Positions 7,706-18,212 of a stretch of DNA of 64,000 nt are shown piece after piece; positions within the stretch are counted from its first letter, which is position 1, and each line of letters opens with the position of its first letter. The stretch comes from Schistocephalus solidus (taxonomy: Eukaryota; Platyhelminthes; Cestoda; Diphyllobothriidea; Diphyllobothriidae): assembly GCA_017591395.1 (NCBI GenBank), contig WEDG01003323.1, positions 1-64,000 of the forward strand. The letters are read 5' to 3'. Below the pieces are notes generated by a model that made no database searches, was not told the origin of the DNA, and was given only the letters and a program-made list of their open reading frames with translations. A program made the position numbers and the translations under genes.

Positions 7706-9016
7706 CAGCCATTTTCTAAAACAGTGTTAAATGCATGGGTTTACCTTAACAGTGTACACTGTAGGGAGGACGGGGTGAGGGAATGCTTAATTGGCTTTGG
7801 ATTTTAGCTCTTCTTCGCCTCTGCCACATTTGATTTTCTATCTTTCCACAAATTAAGCCACGTGTGTTAATTTGGTGTAGAATTCCTAAATAAATTCAAT
7901 TTTCACCTGAACACGTCTAGGCAGCCTAAAATGGCGAACTTTAATTACGTGGATTGGCGGTAAATTGGATTGAGCTAGCCACGCTGTTCTCCCACTAATA
8001 AGAAAACTAATCTACGATTGATCTCGCTGTGTTGCAGAATTATTCATTCGTGTCTACGTGAGTACGTAAGAACGTGTGCTTGGACGAATGACGCAAAACG
8101 TGCTTTATTGTTTCGTGCCTGGAATTGTAGGCAAGCGAGAAATCGCAGCATCATATAACATAACTCCCAAATTCTTCTGTTAATCATTAAATTAAAAGAA
8201 TGATTCTAGCTGCAGCTATGAGCTGGTACCTATGTTGGGGAAAATGGTAAACCAGCTTTTGTCTTCCTTCGAATTAGTTAGCCAGCAGTATTGTGTACAG
8301 ACAAGCCTACGTTCGTTGCTTTACATTTTCATCAGAAATTAATCGCTGACTTGGGGCACATCAGTTTATTCTACGGATGATAGCCACAGCTCGAAGATGA
8401 ATTCGAGTGTTTGGACTGATATCCATCAGCCTCAGTGGTATAACTACGCAATATTTATTAAATTGCCAACAGGCAGATAGAAGTATATATTAGGCTTTTT
8501 GCGGGTACCTTTACTGTCAGTATCAAGCAAACCTACGCTCATAACATTCGAAATTCTTATTCGTTAACCGCGAGGCTCGAAAGCATCATTCTAGGGGATG
8601 GCCTTATTCTTAGAACCCGCCCAAGTTTACTGCTCAATGGAAGTGGAAAATTGTCCATCAGGTAACGCAGATGAGCCTTTGCCTTCAAAAGTTGTCTGAA
8701 AGTGCTGCATTCAAATGCTTCCAACTTCACAGGAACCACGATTGGAGCTTTATTTTTTTTTACCCCTCTCATGGTCATTTGACATAGTTTTCTGACTAAG
8801 TTTCGTGAGCAAAAAATTGTAAATATTTCAGACCCAACTTCGAGTCAAATCAATATTCTCCAATAGATATATTACGAGTAAACTCGTGTTCATCAATCAG
8901 ATGTTCAGGGTTGGTCATTAAATAGAAAAATTTTAGATTTGTTTTAACTTTTTCCTCAAAAATCTCCCAGAAACTAACAAAAGCCATTTATTCCAAAGTG
9001 ATTAATAGAGATTGTG
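7706..9016. other. No recognised feature
   Basis: AT-rich, non-repetitive within the window. Short open frames (for example 8557-8778 minus) show no familiar motif. It could be host intergenic or intronic DNA. Confidence 0.4.
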
Positions 9017-9027
9017 TATATTCCAAT

Positions 9028-9394
9028 GTGCCCCCTGAACGGGCCACGTGGTAGATGCGTTGGACCAACATGGGGGCCACATTAGGGCACGGCAGGCGTT
9101 ATTCGGGTTGCGCTCCCATAACAAATGCCGAACATGGAGGTGTGGTGGCATACCTAGGGGCGTACTAGGACTTAGGGGACCCAGCCGCGCCAGCCACCTG
9201 CGTCCTCTCCCGCCTCCGGTCTTCTTGACTCTGTCTTGACACCGGGCTCAGCTGGGGGAGGAGGAGAGAGCGCGGTAGATGCAGCGCAAGTCTACTATCA
9301 CTTTAAACTAAATCACGCGCAAGTCACCGTCCCTGCTCCACTTTCACATGGAGCATACGGTGGACATCGTCGGACTACGACGGTCGAACTGTCG
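9028..9394 (+). mobile_element. SINE-L, full-length with 11-bp target-site duplication
   Basis: Flanked by a perfect 11-bp duplication TATATTCCAAT (9017-9027 and 9395-9405). It starts GTGCCCCCTGAACGGG and ends in the hairpin CGACGGT, loop CGA, ACTGTCG (9378-9394). The head has A-box-like TGGTAGATGCGTTGG and B-box-like GGGTTGCGCTCCC. The body carries CTTCTTGACTCTGTCTTGAC and CAAGTCACCGTCCCTGC, both shared with the RTE 3' untranslated region. Duplication length varies among the three copies (8, 11, 10 bp), as expected for target-primed reverse transcription by a LINE. Confidence 0.93.
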
Positions 9395-9405
9395 TATATT
9401 CCAAT

Positions 9406-11270
9406 ACATAGATGGATAAGGGGAACCTCTTTTAACCATCATTGTGGATGGATCGGAACGCAGGCCTCTGAATGTCTTAGTGTGTTTGTCCCGAGACACA
9501 TATATTTCAGAGAAATGGGAATCCCTGGATTATTTATGTTCATTAAAACGCAGGAGGATATAAATTGTTATGGTTCAAGCACAGTAACTTCAACTGCCAT
9601 TAATACACCAAGAGCCCTCTCATGATGTGTGCGAGTATTACTGCTTTGCAACTGTATCGTGGCCTTGTATCGAAATTTTCCTGGCAGCATCTTCTCCTTA
9701 ATTTTCCAGAGAATGAAGGCGCAGGTGGTTCAGCTTTCAACATACCTACGTCGGTGGGTCACTACAACTTAACGATGGATGAAATGAAATCCACGAACAT
9801 AACTTCGTACTTTAACTCAAAATGTCCTTTTGCTTGTTTTTGACTTATTAATGCGTGCCATCGGATGTTTCGTGGTCTTTATCCAAAAGCTTCAATGGCT
9901 AAGTTGCAAAGAAGACAAAGACGACACAAGTATAGCTTCGGGTGTTAATGTGAAAATCAACTACTTGCAATAAATGGCTCCGTTTGATCAATCCGACATA
10001 GTGGGTTATACCGTTGACGTTGACCAATATATTTACCTCATAGACATGCGTTACTTTCTTTAAGCGTGGGAGTTTGGCCATGTATGTCACTTTGCTCCAT
10101 CTCAGCCTCATCTGATTCAATGAGGATGGATTTCTGAAGCGTTGAAGTTCGCAGTCAGAGAATGCCCCATTCAAACTTCATTTATTGAATTCTGTGTATC
10201 TCTGGGTTTTATAAGTTTGTAATCATGCAATGTTTTAAGATCACAACATTGTCATTCATAATCCATTGTACCCTTCAATTTATTAATGTCACTTACGAAG
10301 TATGTAAAATGGTCCACATCCATTGCAAAATGCTGTGATCACTGACTGACCTCTGAGAAATATCTAATTTTTTTATACAGAATGTATGCAGCATGCAGTT
10401 TGGAAACCTTTGAATGCATGAATAACGATAAGTAGGTTTCAAAATTATTCGGCAACTTAGAAGGCTTTTTTGAAAGCGAAATATTCAGTTTCGTCAAGAA
10501 TAAAATCTGAAGAGGGCGTATCTTGCTGCCAAACGAGTAAAATGAAAATATTTTTGGACATTTTTTATTGAAATAGATTTGAATTTATACGGCCATTTAA
10601 AATCAATGAGAAAATTGCATACTACTTAAGTAGCCAGTCAGAAAGAACCTCGTTCAAAATCGCATATCCTGCCGCGACTGAGATATCTTGAGAGTAGATT
10701 GTACGACTAGCAATATTTAAAACCCTACTGAAGTAATTTGTTGGATTCAAAACTTTATTTCAGAATCGTGGCCGAAATTTAATGAGATCAGAAACCTACT
10801 ATACTGTATGCAAGGTTAAGCTTCCTAAGTCATTCAGAAATTATTTTCTGAACTTGGGTGGACCGAATTCCGTCAGCTTCTGCTGCAGAATCATACAATA
10901 CTCAGAGGCCCTTAACGGAATTTACTTGTATACAAATATATATTCATCTAGTTTTTCTGTATCCCCGTCAGGATTATAAGCTAAAGGCGCGGACGCGCGT
11001 TATGCGAACTCTGGGGGATGCCACCCACAAGTGTGTTGCCCGACCGTTCCCATGTCATTGCTGGTATATAAGCAATCTATTTTTCCGCGGGCAAACTTCT
11101 TTTCGTCAGACCCGCAGGCCTGTGGATAGTACAGGTGCTGAGAGTATAACAGGCCAATAACAATGAATATTTAGGCGCTACTGATTGCCTGTTAGCACGT
11201 TGGGGATGTTACGCGGTTACTTCACCGCAGGTAATGGACGAACCGAAACATTCTAGTACGAAGACTTCGC
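9406..11270. other. No recognised feature
   Basis: Unique sequence within the window. The frame at 9899-10174 (-) lacks an ATG and has no familiar motif. I see no exon that I can defend. Confidence 0.4.
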
Positions 11271-11274
11271 TTCA

Positions 11275-11450
11275 AATTTCCAATCTATTTTAGTAAGAAA
11301 TTAGAGCGCTTATAACAGAAATCCCATGGGGTACACTGGGAGACCCGCCGATGGTTCCAATACTTCATAGATGTGTCACGTAGCAGCACATTTCCGGGGC
11401 TTCACGTGTCTGTACTTTTAGGCAGCACCTATTCTGAAAGAAGGACAAAT
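11275..11450 (+). repeat. Relic of the 353-bp hammerhead repeat
   Basis: Aligns with 4290-4460: TGGGAGACCC, then GATGTGTCACGTAGCAGCA, then TTCACGTGTCTGTACTTTTAG against AACACGTGTCTGGGCTTTTAG. The palindrome CACGTG and the cleavage base survive, but the CTGAAGA box does not. It lies just upstream of the Ty3 element. Confidence 0.6.
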
Positions 11451-11557
11451 AATGCAATTAAAAATTTAGTCAGGACGATAGAGGCGAAAAGGCTACTTCC
11501 AGGGAGCATTCAGGGAGAAGGCGGAGTAGACACGGACGCTGGGGCAAAATATTTCTC

Positions 11558-11603
11558 GCCTGAGGTTTCGGGTTCACACTCGAATGCATCATAAAGGACC
11601 AAA
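11558..11603 (-). ncRNA. Possible hammerhead relic
   Basis: On the minus strand: stem I CCT/AGG, a degraded core box TTATGAT, a possible stem II ending GAACCC, then GAAAC and CTC instead of GTC. It resembles the PLE-type motif but three conserved positions are changed. Confidence 0.3.
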
Positions 11604-11716
11604 TCAGTGAAGGACTGTTTTTCACACAAGTATTGCAGTACTTATAGGGAGTATTTGTCATGCCACTTCGCACCTATTGCATTTTTCGGAGAAGGCTGCA
11701 CGTGAGACGATAAGTG

Positions 11717-11882
11717 TGTAGTGACAAAACATCATTTTTATTTAGTAGGTTTACAATACTCCCGTAAAAATCGACAAAATGTTTGTAGAATTTGACAGTC
11801 AATTACGTTTTATTGTCAACTAATGTTTTTCTTACTTTTAAAGGCACCTTACATGTAAAGACAGACGGATTCACCTTCAACA
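11717..11882 (+). repeat. 5' LTR of Ty3/gypsy element
   Basis: Aligns by eye with 15588-15765: TAGTAGGTTTA..CGTAAAAAT, then TTTGTAGAATTTGACA, then GACGGATTCACCTTCAACA against GACGGACTCGTCTTCAGCA. It begins TGTAGTG and ends CA. Many mismatches and small indels separate the two. Confidence 0.75.
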
Positions 11883-12147
11883 TAGGTTAACTCTTTGGAT
11901 CATAGCACCTTCTGTTTCATTTATTTGTCTAACAGTTTCCACTCGCATCCATTCCCTCCTATGTTCCTTTAAAGTTGATATTGTTACCAGTTTCCACCTG
12001 CTATCTAGCGTGCCTAAAATTTCATCCAATACCATTACTACCTTTAACCCACCCCGCCAACGTGTCAATCATATAGTCAAATTATCTGACCTTTGACATA
12101 GCCCCCTCATTTAAAATAACCGAATCATCCACCAAACAATAACTGGA

Positions 12148-12915
12148 GTTCGCATTTTCGACCTCCCTGCCGTGTGGGACAGTGATATTGCACTGTGGTT
12201 GCGCACAGTGAAATCAGGTTTTGCCCTGCGGCAAATAGCAAGAGAGGATAGAAAATGTCATTATGTTGTGGCAGCATTGCCAATGGACATTGCTACTTTC
12301 TGCGAGATATTATAGATATTCCACCCACAATGCCTCATATACTATTCTAAAGGAGGCACTCATATTCCACAGCTCTTTAGTAACACAAAAACGTCTTCAG
12401 CGTTTGATTTTTGAGGAAAAAGTTGGGGATAGGAAGCCTACGCATCTTCTTAGGCACCTGTTGCAGCTTGTGGACGGTCAAAAGCTTGATGGCACAACGT
12501 TCAAGCAGCTTTATCTCCAGCGGCTGTCCTCCTCTGTGCAAGATATTCTCGAACCCGCTATCCGTTCTTCAACTGTTAGAGTGCTTGCTGAGACATTTGA
12601 CCACATCATCGAGATCTACAGTTACAGCTAATGCTTCTAGCTGTGCCATAATTACATCTCACATCATGGGCGTTGTAAAACGCCTTTGATGACCTCATCT
12701 TTGAAGTTTCCCATCTTCGTGCTAGTCGTATGTTTAACCGTCGAAATCCTTCCAATACTCGTCGACCGAGGCTTCCCACTCCAGCTTCGGGCCCTTCCAC
12801 AAACGGCGGATTCAGCTGGTACCATCACACTTATGGGTCCAATGCCCATAACCGCCAGTCTCATTGTCATTACAAGAAATCTTCAGCGGAATACTTACCG
12901 GCTGAACAGTAGCGG
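12148..12915 (+). pseudogene. Ty3/gypsy gag remnant
   Basis: Capsid-like protein that would package element RNA. The first part reads VRIFDLPAVWDSDIALWLRT and, in the same frame, YVVAALPMDIATFCE before a stop. The other frame (12263-12631) continues with EEKVGDRKPTHLLRHLLQLV and QRLSSSVQDILEPAI. Downstream comes FSWYHHTYGSNAHNRQSHC, the counterpart of the CHCC-type zinc motif of the CsRn1 family. The Cys before WYH is Ser and an internal Cys is Arg, so zinc binding is lost. Confidence 0.85.
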
Positions 12916-12939
12916 CAACCAAATTCCCAAAGTTGCATT

Positions 12940-13110
12940 CTTCACTTTTTTGACACGAGTTCCTCCCGTAACTTCCTTGTTGACACTGGTGCCGGCATCA
13001 GTCTAATTCCTGCCACTTTGAACGACCGTAAGTCACATGACTCTTCGTTTTTTCTCCAAACAGCTAATAATACTTCCATTCGAACGCTCGGTCAACGATC
13101 TCTGACTCTA
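12940..13110 (+). pseudogene. Ty3/gypsy aspartic protease remnant
   Basis: The active-site region FLVDTGAGISLIPATLN is readable at 12974-13024 and retains the catalytic DTG. Upstream (FFTF, TSSSRN) and downstream parts need a frame change. The protease would have processed the Gag-Pol polyprotein. The flap region decays within about 100 bp. Confidence 0.85.
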
Positions 13111-13231
13111 GATCTTTGGTTTACGAAGTTCATTTTGTTGGCTATTTACTAACAGTGCCATTCTCGGAGCCAATTTCATATCCTTTTTCGGTCTCCTTGT
13201 TGATATAAAGTCCCATAAACTAATCAATTGG

Positions 13232-14193
13232 ATGACATATTTATGCTCTAAATTTTCAACTAGTACCTTTTCATCCCCTATTCCATGCATTTCAACTACC
13301 CCTTCGTCCACTTCCTGTAATCGTTTGCTTTTGGAATTTCCATCTACCACCCAAACATCTCAGTTTGACCAACCTATTAAGCATTCCATCATGCATAATA
13401 TTTCAACTACCAGACCGCCCGTTTTTAGCCGTCCTTTTCGTTTTGCCGCAGATAGGTTAGCTATCACAGAGGCTGAATACAACTATATGATTGAGATAGG
13501 CATAGTGCGGCCATCTACTATTCAATTGGCTGCTCCCCTACATATGGTGTGCAAGAAGTCTCTTACTGACTGGTGCCCATGTGGTGATTACCAACGAGTG
13601 AACAACTGCACTGTTCCTGACAGATATCCGCTTCCCCATCTCCATGACCCTTCATCTAGTCTAGCCGGCTAGGCCATCTCCATGATTTTTCATCTAAACT
13701 TGCCGGCACAACAATATTTTCTAGCATTCACCTATTCAAAGCATTCCACCAAATCCCAGTGCTCCAGAAGGCATTCCGAAAACGGCAATTACGACCCTAT
13801 TTGGCCTTTTTGGGTTCATTAGGATGCTTTTCGGATTCTGAAACTCTGATCAAACTTTTTAACGTTTCAACAACTATGTCCTCCGCGAGTTACCCTTCTT
13901 TTTGTTAAGGTAGATTAATTTCTGGTTGCAAGTGCCAGTGAGCATGAACACCTAAACTTCTTAGTCTTATTTTCTAACGATTGAGCCAATTTGGCATTTT
14001 CATTAACGCCTCTGAATGCGTTCATGTTTTTCCCACACTCCTGTTCCTAGTTAATCGCGTAAATTCTTTCGATTTTCATCCCGTGGACGCCAAAATTGCA
14101 GTTATGCTCGCATTCCCGGATCCTAATTCTTTTCAACCGTTGCGCCGTTTTATAAGCCTTGCCAACTTTGATCGTCGTTTCATCCCTCACTGA
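13232..14193 (+). pseudogene. Ty3/gypsy reverse transcriptase remnant
   Basis: RT fingers: [28 protein letters not shown], then [19 protein letters not shown]. Motif A follows in another frame as SSIHLFKAFHQIPV, where the catalytic Asp is His. The motif C region near 13900 is degraded. The thumb/connection reads GIFINASECVHVF and DPNSFQPLRRFISLANFDRRFIPH-like (13981-14193). It is dead because of the missing Asp, several frameshifts and stops. Confidence 0.88.
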
Positions 14194-14224
14194 GCTCAAT
14201 TGGTGCTACCTCTTATTATTCTTT

Positions 14225-14930
14225 TACGCGGAAACCACTGCGGGGTATCAAGCGTCTCATCAGCGAGCGTTTCATTTGGCCCGGTATGAACACCGATTTC
14301 TGCCAATGGACTCGTTTATGTTTGGGCTGTCAGAAAGCCTTAATCATACGGCACAACAAAGCCCCAATTGACACTTTTCTTGAACATGATGGACGCTTGC
14401 ACATGTGCTCATAGATCTGGTAGGTCCTTTACCAACATCTCGTGGTTGTACTTACTTACTAACTGCAATTGACTGATTTACGCGGTGGCCCATCGAAACT
14501 CCACTTTCAAATATAACTGCGGATACTCTCGATCACGCCTTTCTGGAAGACTGGATCTTCCATTATAGTGTTCCCTTAACTTTCACCACCAGTCAAGGCC
14601 AAAAATTTGATTTTAGACTTTTTAATGATGTTACAGATCTCCTGGGATGTTCTCGCATTCACACGATGATCTACCATCCCTCATCCGATGGTTTAGTCGA
14701 GTGTTTTCACCGTCAACTCAAAGCCTCACCCCGGGTTTCTGGCAACCCCTCTCACTGGAGAGAGTATCTACCCTTGTTTATGCTCGGTATCCGTGCCGCC
14801 CTGAAACCTGATTTGGAGTGCTCCTCCGCCAAACTATTTACGGAACTATCTTTCAGATTCCCGGGGATTTTTTTGGACAGAGTCAAAGTTAAGCGGACAG
14901 GGATCCTACTGATTATGTCAAGTCAAGTCA
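14225..14930 (+). pseudogene. Ty3/gypsy integrase remnant, fused directly to RT thumb
   Basis: After RRFIPH (about 14190) the sequence jumps to the end of the integrase zinc domain (WPGMNTDFCQWTRLCLGC-like) with no RNase H between, so roughly 0.9-1 kb is missing relative to a full element. The core follows with GPLPTSRGCTYLLTAID, TTSQGQKFDFRLFNDV (the second catalytic Asp is Gln) and TMIYHPSSDGLVECFHRQLK, where the Glu is kept. Several stops interrupt it. Confidence 0.85.
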
Positions 14931-15090
14931 AGTTTATTAAGGGAAAGATAGGCAAACGCCTTTGAACTCCCTCTTGGTTACAGTATGGCTAAAAAGCCTC
15001 TGGTACATCATGAAAATGTAAAAAAGTTGGTTTACATAATAGCGTGCGGAAAATAAGCAGCTGTTGGCTCATCGACAGCTGCTTATTTAT
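14918..15090 (-). mobile_element. Foreign insertion inside integrase with LINE-like tail
   Basis: On the minus strand this segment ends AATAAACTTGACTTGACTTGA, i.e. a polyadenylation signal followed by a short CTTGA repeat, as in some CR1/RTE-type tails. At its other end lies a perfect 14-bp inverted repeat (15051-15064 and 15075-15088; AATAAGCAGCTGT) with a 10-nt loop. Neither piece belongs to a Ty3 polyprotein. The exact left and right limits are uncertain. Confidence 0.5.
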
Positions 15091-15192
15091 GTCCAAAGAT
15101 AATGCCAAGCAAGGGCTAATCTCCGAGACAAATATCCCCACTCTCCGGCAAATAAGTCACACACCGACCCTAACTGTCTAACGTGTTCTTTT

Positions 15193-15432
15193 GTGTTTTT
15201 CGGCGTAAATGCGGCTCTTAGGCCACTACAGCAACCCTTCAACGGACCATTTCAATTCCTATCAAGCGCAGACAAGCAATTCAAAATCATCCGGGGCGAC
15301 CGCGCCAAGGTAGTATCGTTCGACCGCTTGAAGTTGACTTATACTCAGCCTTTTGTAATCCGTCCCAATAACACAGCCTTGTCAACCCGATACAGTGCCC
15401 CTTGCGATTCCCCAGCCTTGAATCCCACCTGA
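15193..15432 (+). pseudogene. Ty3/gypsy pol C-terminal tail
   Basis: Reads ALRPLQQPFNGPFQFLS, then FKIIRGDRAKVVSFDRLK, the chromodomain-like/SH3-like end of the CsRn1-type pol protein. The same tail is found at 38885-39111 in another element. It is open for 79 codons and ends in a stop. Confidence 0.8.
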
Positions 15433-15587
15433 TAAAGCTGCACCTTCCCCTACCTGACCGAATCCACCTCTTACGCGCAGTGTTCATTGTGTCCTTTTCC
15501 CTGATCGAAACCAACTTGCACATTTGGCCTAACACCTCTATGTTTTCCTAACATTATATTTTGAACTCGTTCTCCTAGGAGTGGGGG

Positions 15588-15765
15588 TTTAGTAGTGGAA
15601 AATTGAAGCAATTTGTTTAAGTAGGTTAAAAAAAGACCGTAAAAATTAAAACATATATTTTGTAGAATTTGACAATAAGTTACGTCTTCATACTTTTACT
15701 GGCGTATATACGATTGGGGATGGTATACGCCTTACATACAATAATAGACGGACTCGTCTTCAGCA
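15588..15765 (+). repeat. 3' LTR of Ty3/gypsy element
   Basis: Preceded by the purine-rich AGGAGTGGGGG (15577-15587), a plausible polypurine tract. Begins TTTAGTAGTGG and ends CTTCAGCA. Partner of the 5' LTR at 11717-11882. Confidence 0.75.
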
Positions 15766-16049
15766 AGTGAAAGAGTGAGCTACAGTAAAGGGGATAACGG
15801 ACAGAAGAAATTTACTGGTAGATGCTCCCGTTTTGGAATTTCAGCCATTTAAAGTCGTTCAAAAGCTGATCTAACAGCAATCACATTAGGGACGCTGGTG
15901 AACCACAGGTGAGCTGCGGTGTTTACAGATACCTAGCGCAGCGCAGAATAGCAGAGAACCATGTGTCTGTGGTGTCGGCACGGTAAATCTTGCAGCCTGT
16001 GTATACTACTGGCTGTCGGTTGGTGGTTTAGTATATTGCGTGGTTATCA

Positions 16050-17705
16050 CGTTGAAGCTGATTGGTCAAGATTCCAGGTTATGTGGTACCACGGACAAAT
16101 TCCTCAGAATTTCAAGGTGCAACCAATGTCCAGGTCTACAACATTAAAGGGATCCAAAAACTCTGTGAAGACTTCAGAGGATTTGTATTGCTCCACAGCA
16201 CTGAGATGATCCTCGCTCACGACCCTCACAATCCTCTCCAGGTTCATCTGGAAACCGGACTACTCCCAAAAAGCCCGTGCAACGTCCAAGGACAACGGAG
16301 AACCACCTGGATGATATTGGCTGCTCTTCAGCTAACAGGAGAAGTGCCCAATCGTTCGCATTGTAAAGCGGGATGGATTTTGAAAAATCATGCAGAATTT
16401 TGACTGTCCTGTGCGATTCATACACATGGTGTTTAAGTTCAACAATGGGATTATGAAGCCTGTCATGGACAGTGGGGTATTATTGAAAGCATTCAAACTA
16501 ACTAACGGATTTAATTAGAGCTGCGTACTCGCTCCCATCTTCAATTTAAGGTAAGCTTTCATCCTACTGAACCTCCAATGTGCTGAGTGCCCTGAGATCC
16601 GAATCTTCTACAGGACCGACGGCCGTCTTCGCAATAGCCGGCGCATGCAGGCTCAAAAGCGTTTATCAACTACTATTGTCGAAGACCTGCTCTTCTCGGA
16701 CGACTGTGACTTAAACACCGCAACTAAAGCAGATATTAAAAAAACATGAACCTCTCCGCCATCTATTTCACTAACTTTGGATTGACCATCGACACGGACA
16801 GAATGGTGAGCAGGAATCAGCTGTCACTAGAAACTGAGTCCAATATCCCTCAAAGCACTTTAAATTGCACTCACGTTAAACCCGTGGACACTTTAGCCTA
16901 GTTAGGCAGCACACCACCACACTGGATGTCCAAAGCTAGCCATGCCTACGCCAGGTTGCAAACCTTCACGTAGAATGGTTATAACCTCACTATCAATACC
17001 AAACCGAACATGTACTGGGCCATAGCCTGGATGACACTACTGGATGGAGCGAAGCCCTGTACAGTCTACACGCAATAAGCGATAAAAGGCAATTGCATCC
17101 GCAGAATACTGAAACTGAAATATTCAACTAATTCAGCTATGTTGGAGCCGTCGCCTCTCGAAGATGTATGGTGAGTGCGTTCCTAAGCAAATCTTCAACG
17201 GCGACGTTATTACGGGCGCTCGTCCCCAAGGGGACAGAAAGACCCTTTCAGAACACAAGCACCTACAGACCAGAGCGAGTGAGTTCGATGCGTATTTTTA
17301 TCCCTATAAATAGTTTTACGCGTTTGAAGTTATCATGGTGCTCTAAAAACCGTGACTTAGAAGTCTGCAAACTGACGAAATGATTTGGAGCTCGCAGGGA
17401 ACCCAGGGTGTATTTGTGCAGAATGGCCGACTGTAGGACAAAGAGTCAGGCCGCAATGGCTCATTCTTAATATGAACTATATAGAATTTCCATGCAGAGG
17501 GTACCGAGCCGGTTTGGTGGCAAGCATAGGTGCACATTCCTGCCCCGCCAGCTGCCTGTGTCCTCTCTGAATACGACATTCTCGACACGTTCATTTTACT
17601 GGGCTCACGTGGGGAGAATAAAGTGTAGTAGATGATGTGCAAGTTAACTATCACTTTTAACTAAACCAGGCGCAAGTCACCGTTTTTATGAACGCTTACC
17701 GATAG
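16050..17705 (+). pseudogene. RTE-like LINE copy A: RT C-terminal half plus 3' UTR
   Basis: 5'-truncated. RT pieces read FQVMWYHGQIPQNFK, LETGLLPKSPCNVQ, then HAEF/DCPVRFIHMV, then FYRTDGR and [20 protein letters not shown] around the catalytic box (about 16660-16730), and IAWMTLLDGAKPCTVYTQ and CIRRILKLKYS. Near 17160-17260 the tail reads PKQIFNGDVITGARPQG. After 17310 the 3' untranslated module shared with the other copies follows (CGCGTTTGAAGTTATC). Zinc fingers are missing through an internal deletion. Many stops. Confidence 0.85.
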
Positions 17706-17744
17706 CTAACGGGATTCACTCGTAATGTTGTGCCTCGGGGTTAA

Positions 17745-17976
17745 CTCTTGAGCCCTTTTGCAGTGAGCAAAGTTAAGCATGACTGTCTGATGACGTGTAA
17801 TGGGCCAGAAATGGTCATTTTAGCCTCCTTTGACTTTTGGCAAAGCTCATTTGCCTGCCAGCCACTATGCGGTTGCTGGCGGGGGCTCGAGAGTGAGCCC
17901 CAAGGACGAGTGAGTCCCTTAAGCGATCGGTGAGAGTTCATCAGTGAATGTTCCCGATCTAAACCGACAAGATAAT
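17745..17976 (+). mobile_element. tRNA-Arg SINE, tandem unit 1 (degenerate)
   Basis: The head is hardly readable. The body keeps GACTGTCTGATGACG and GGGCCAGAAATGGTCATT (degenerate hammerhead) and the CAGCCACTATGCGGTTGCTGG segment common to the family. It runs into the next unit via AACCGACAAGATAATGAGCCCG, the same linker type as at 36450-36475. Confidence 0.7.
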
Positions 17977-18212
17977 GAGCCCGTGGCGCAGTGGGTTTTA
18001 GCGTCGGACTTCTAAACAACCGGTCCCGGTTTCGGGACATCGGGTGGTACACCACCTGGAGTTGGCTATGACTGGCTGCTGACGAAGAATGAGTTAGAAA
18101 GAACCCTTCCAGTCTCCGTTGCCTTTGTTGGCGAAGTGCAGGTCACCGTCCCTGCGACCACTATGCTGTGCGACAAACGGGGAAATATACAACAACGACA
18201 GTTGAACTGTCG
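17977..18212 (+). mobile_element. tRNA-Arg SINE, tandem unit 2, with LINE-type 3' hairpin
   Basis: Head GAGCCCGTGGCGCAGTGGG and GTCGGACTTCTAAAC resemble tRNA-Arg(TCT). The body has hammerhead stem I GACTGG/CCAGTC (18070-18075, 18109-18114) perfectly kept, but the core is CTGCTGA, so inactive. The end carries AGGTCACCGTCCCTGC and the perfect hairpin CGACAGT, loop TGA, ACTGTCG (18196-18212). The same tail ends SINE-L and the RTE-like LINEs. Confidence 0.82.

Larger units (their letters stand above)
11717..15765 (+). mobile_element. Old Ty3/gypsy LTR retrotransposon, CsRn1-like
   Basis: Order: 5' LTR, gag, protease, RT, integrase, polypurine tract, 3' LTR. Coding parts are all broken by stops and frameshifts and the LTRs are strongly diverged, so the insertion is old. 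A 5-bp AAGTG stands before the 5' LTR (11712-11716) and at the end of the 3' LTR (15765-15769), a possible target duplication although it overlaps the LTR end by one base. RNase H and the integrase N terminus are deleted. A foreign sequence sits near 14918-15090. Confidence 0.88.
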
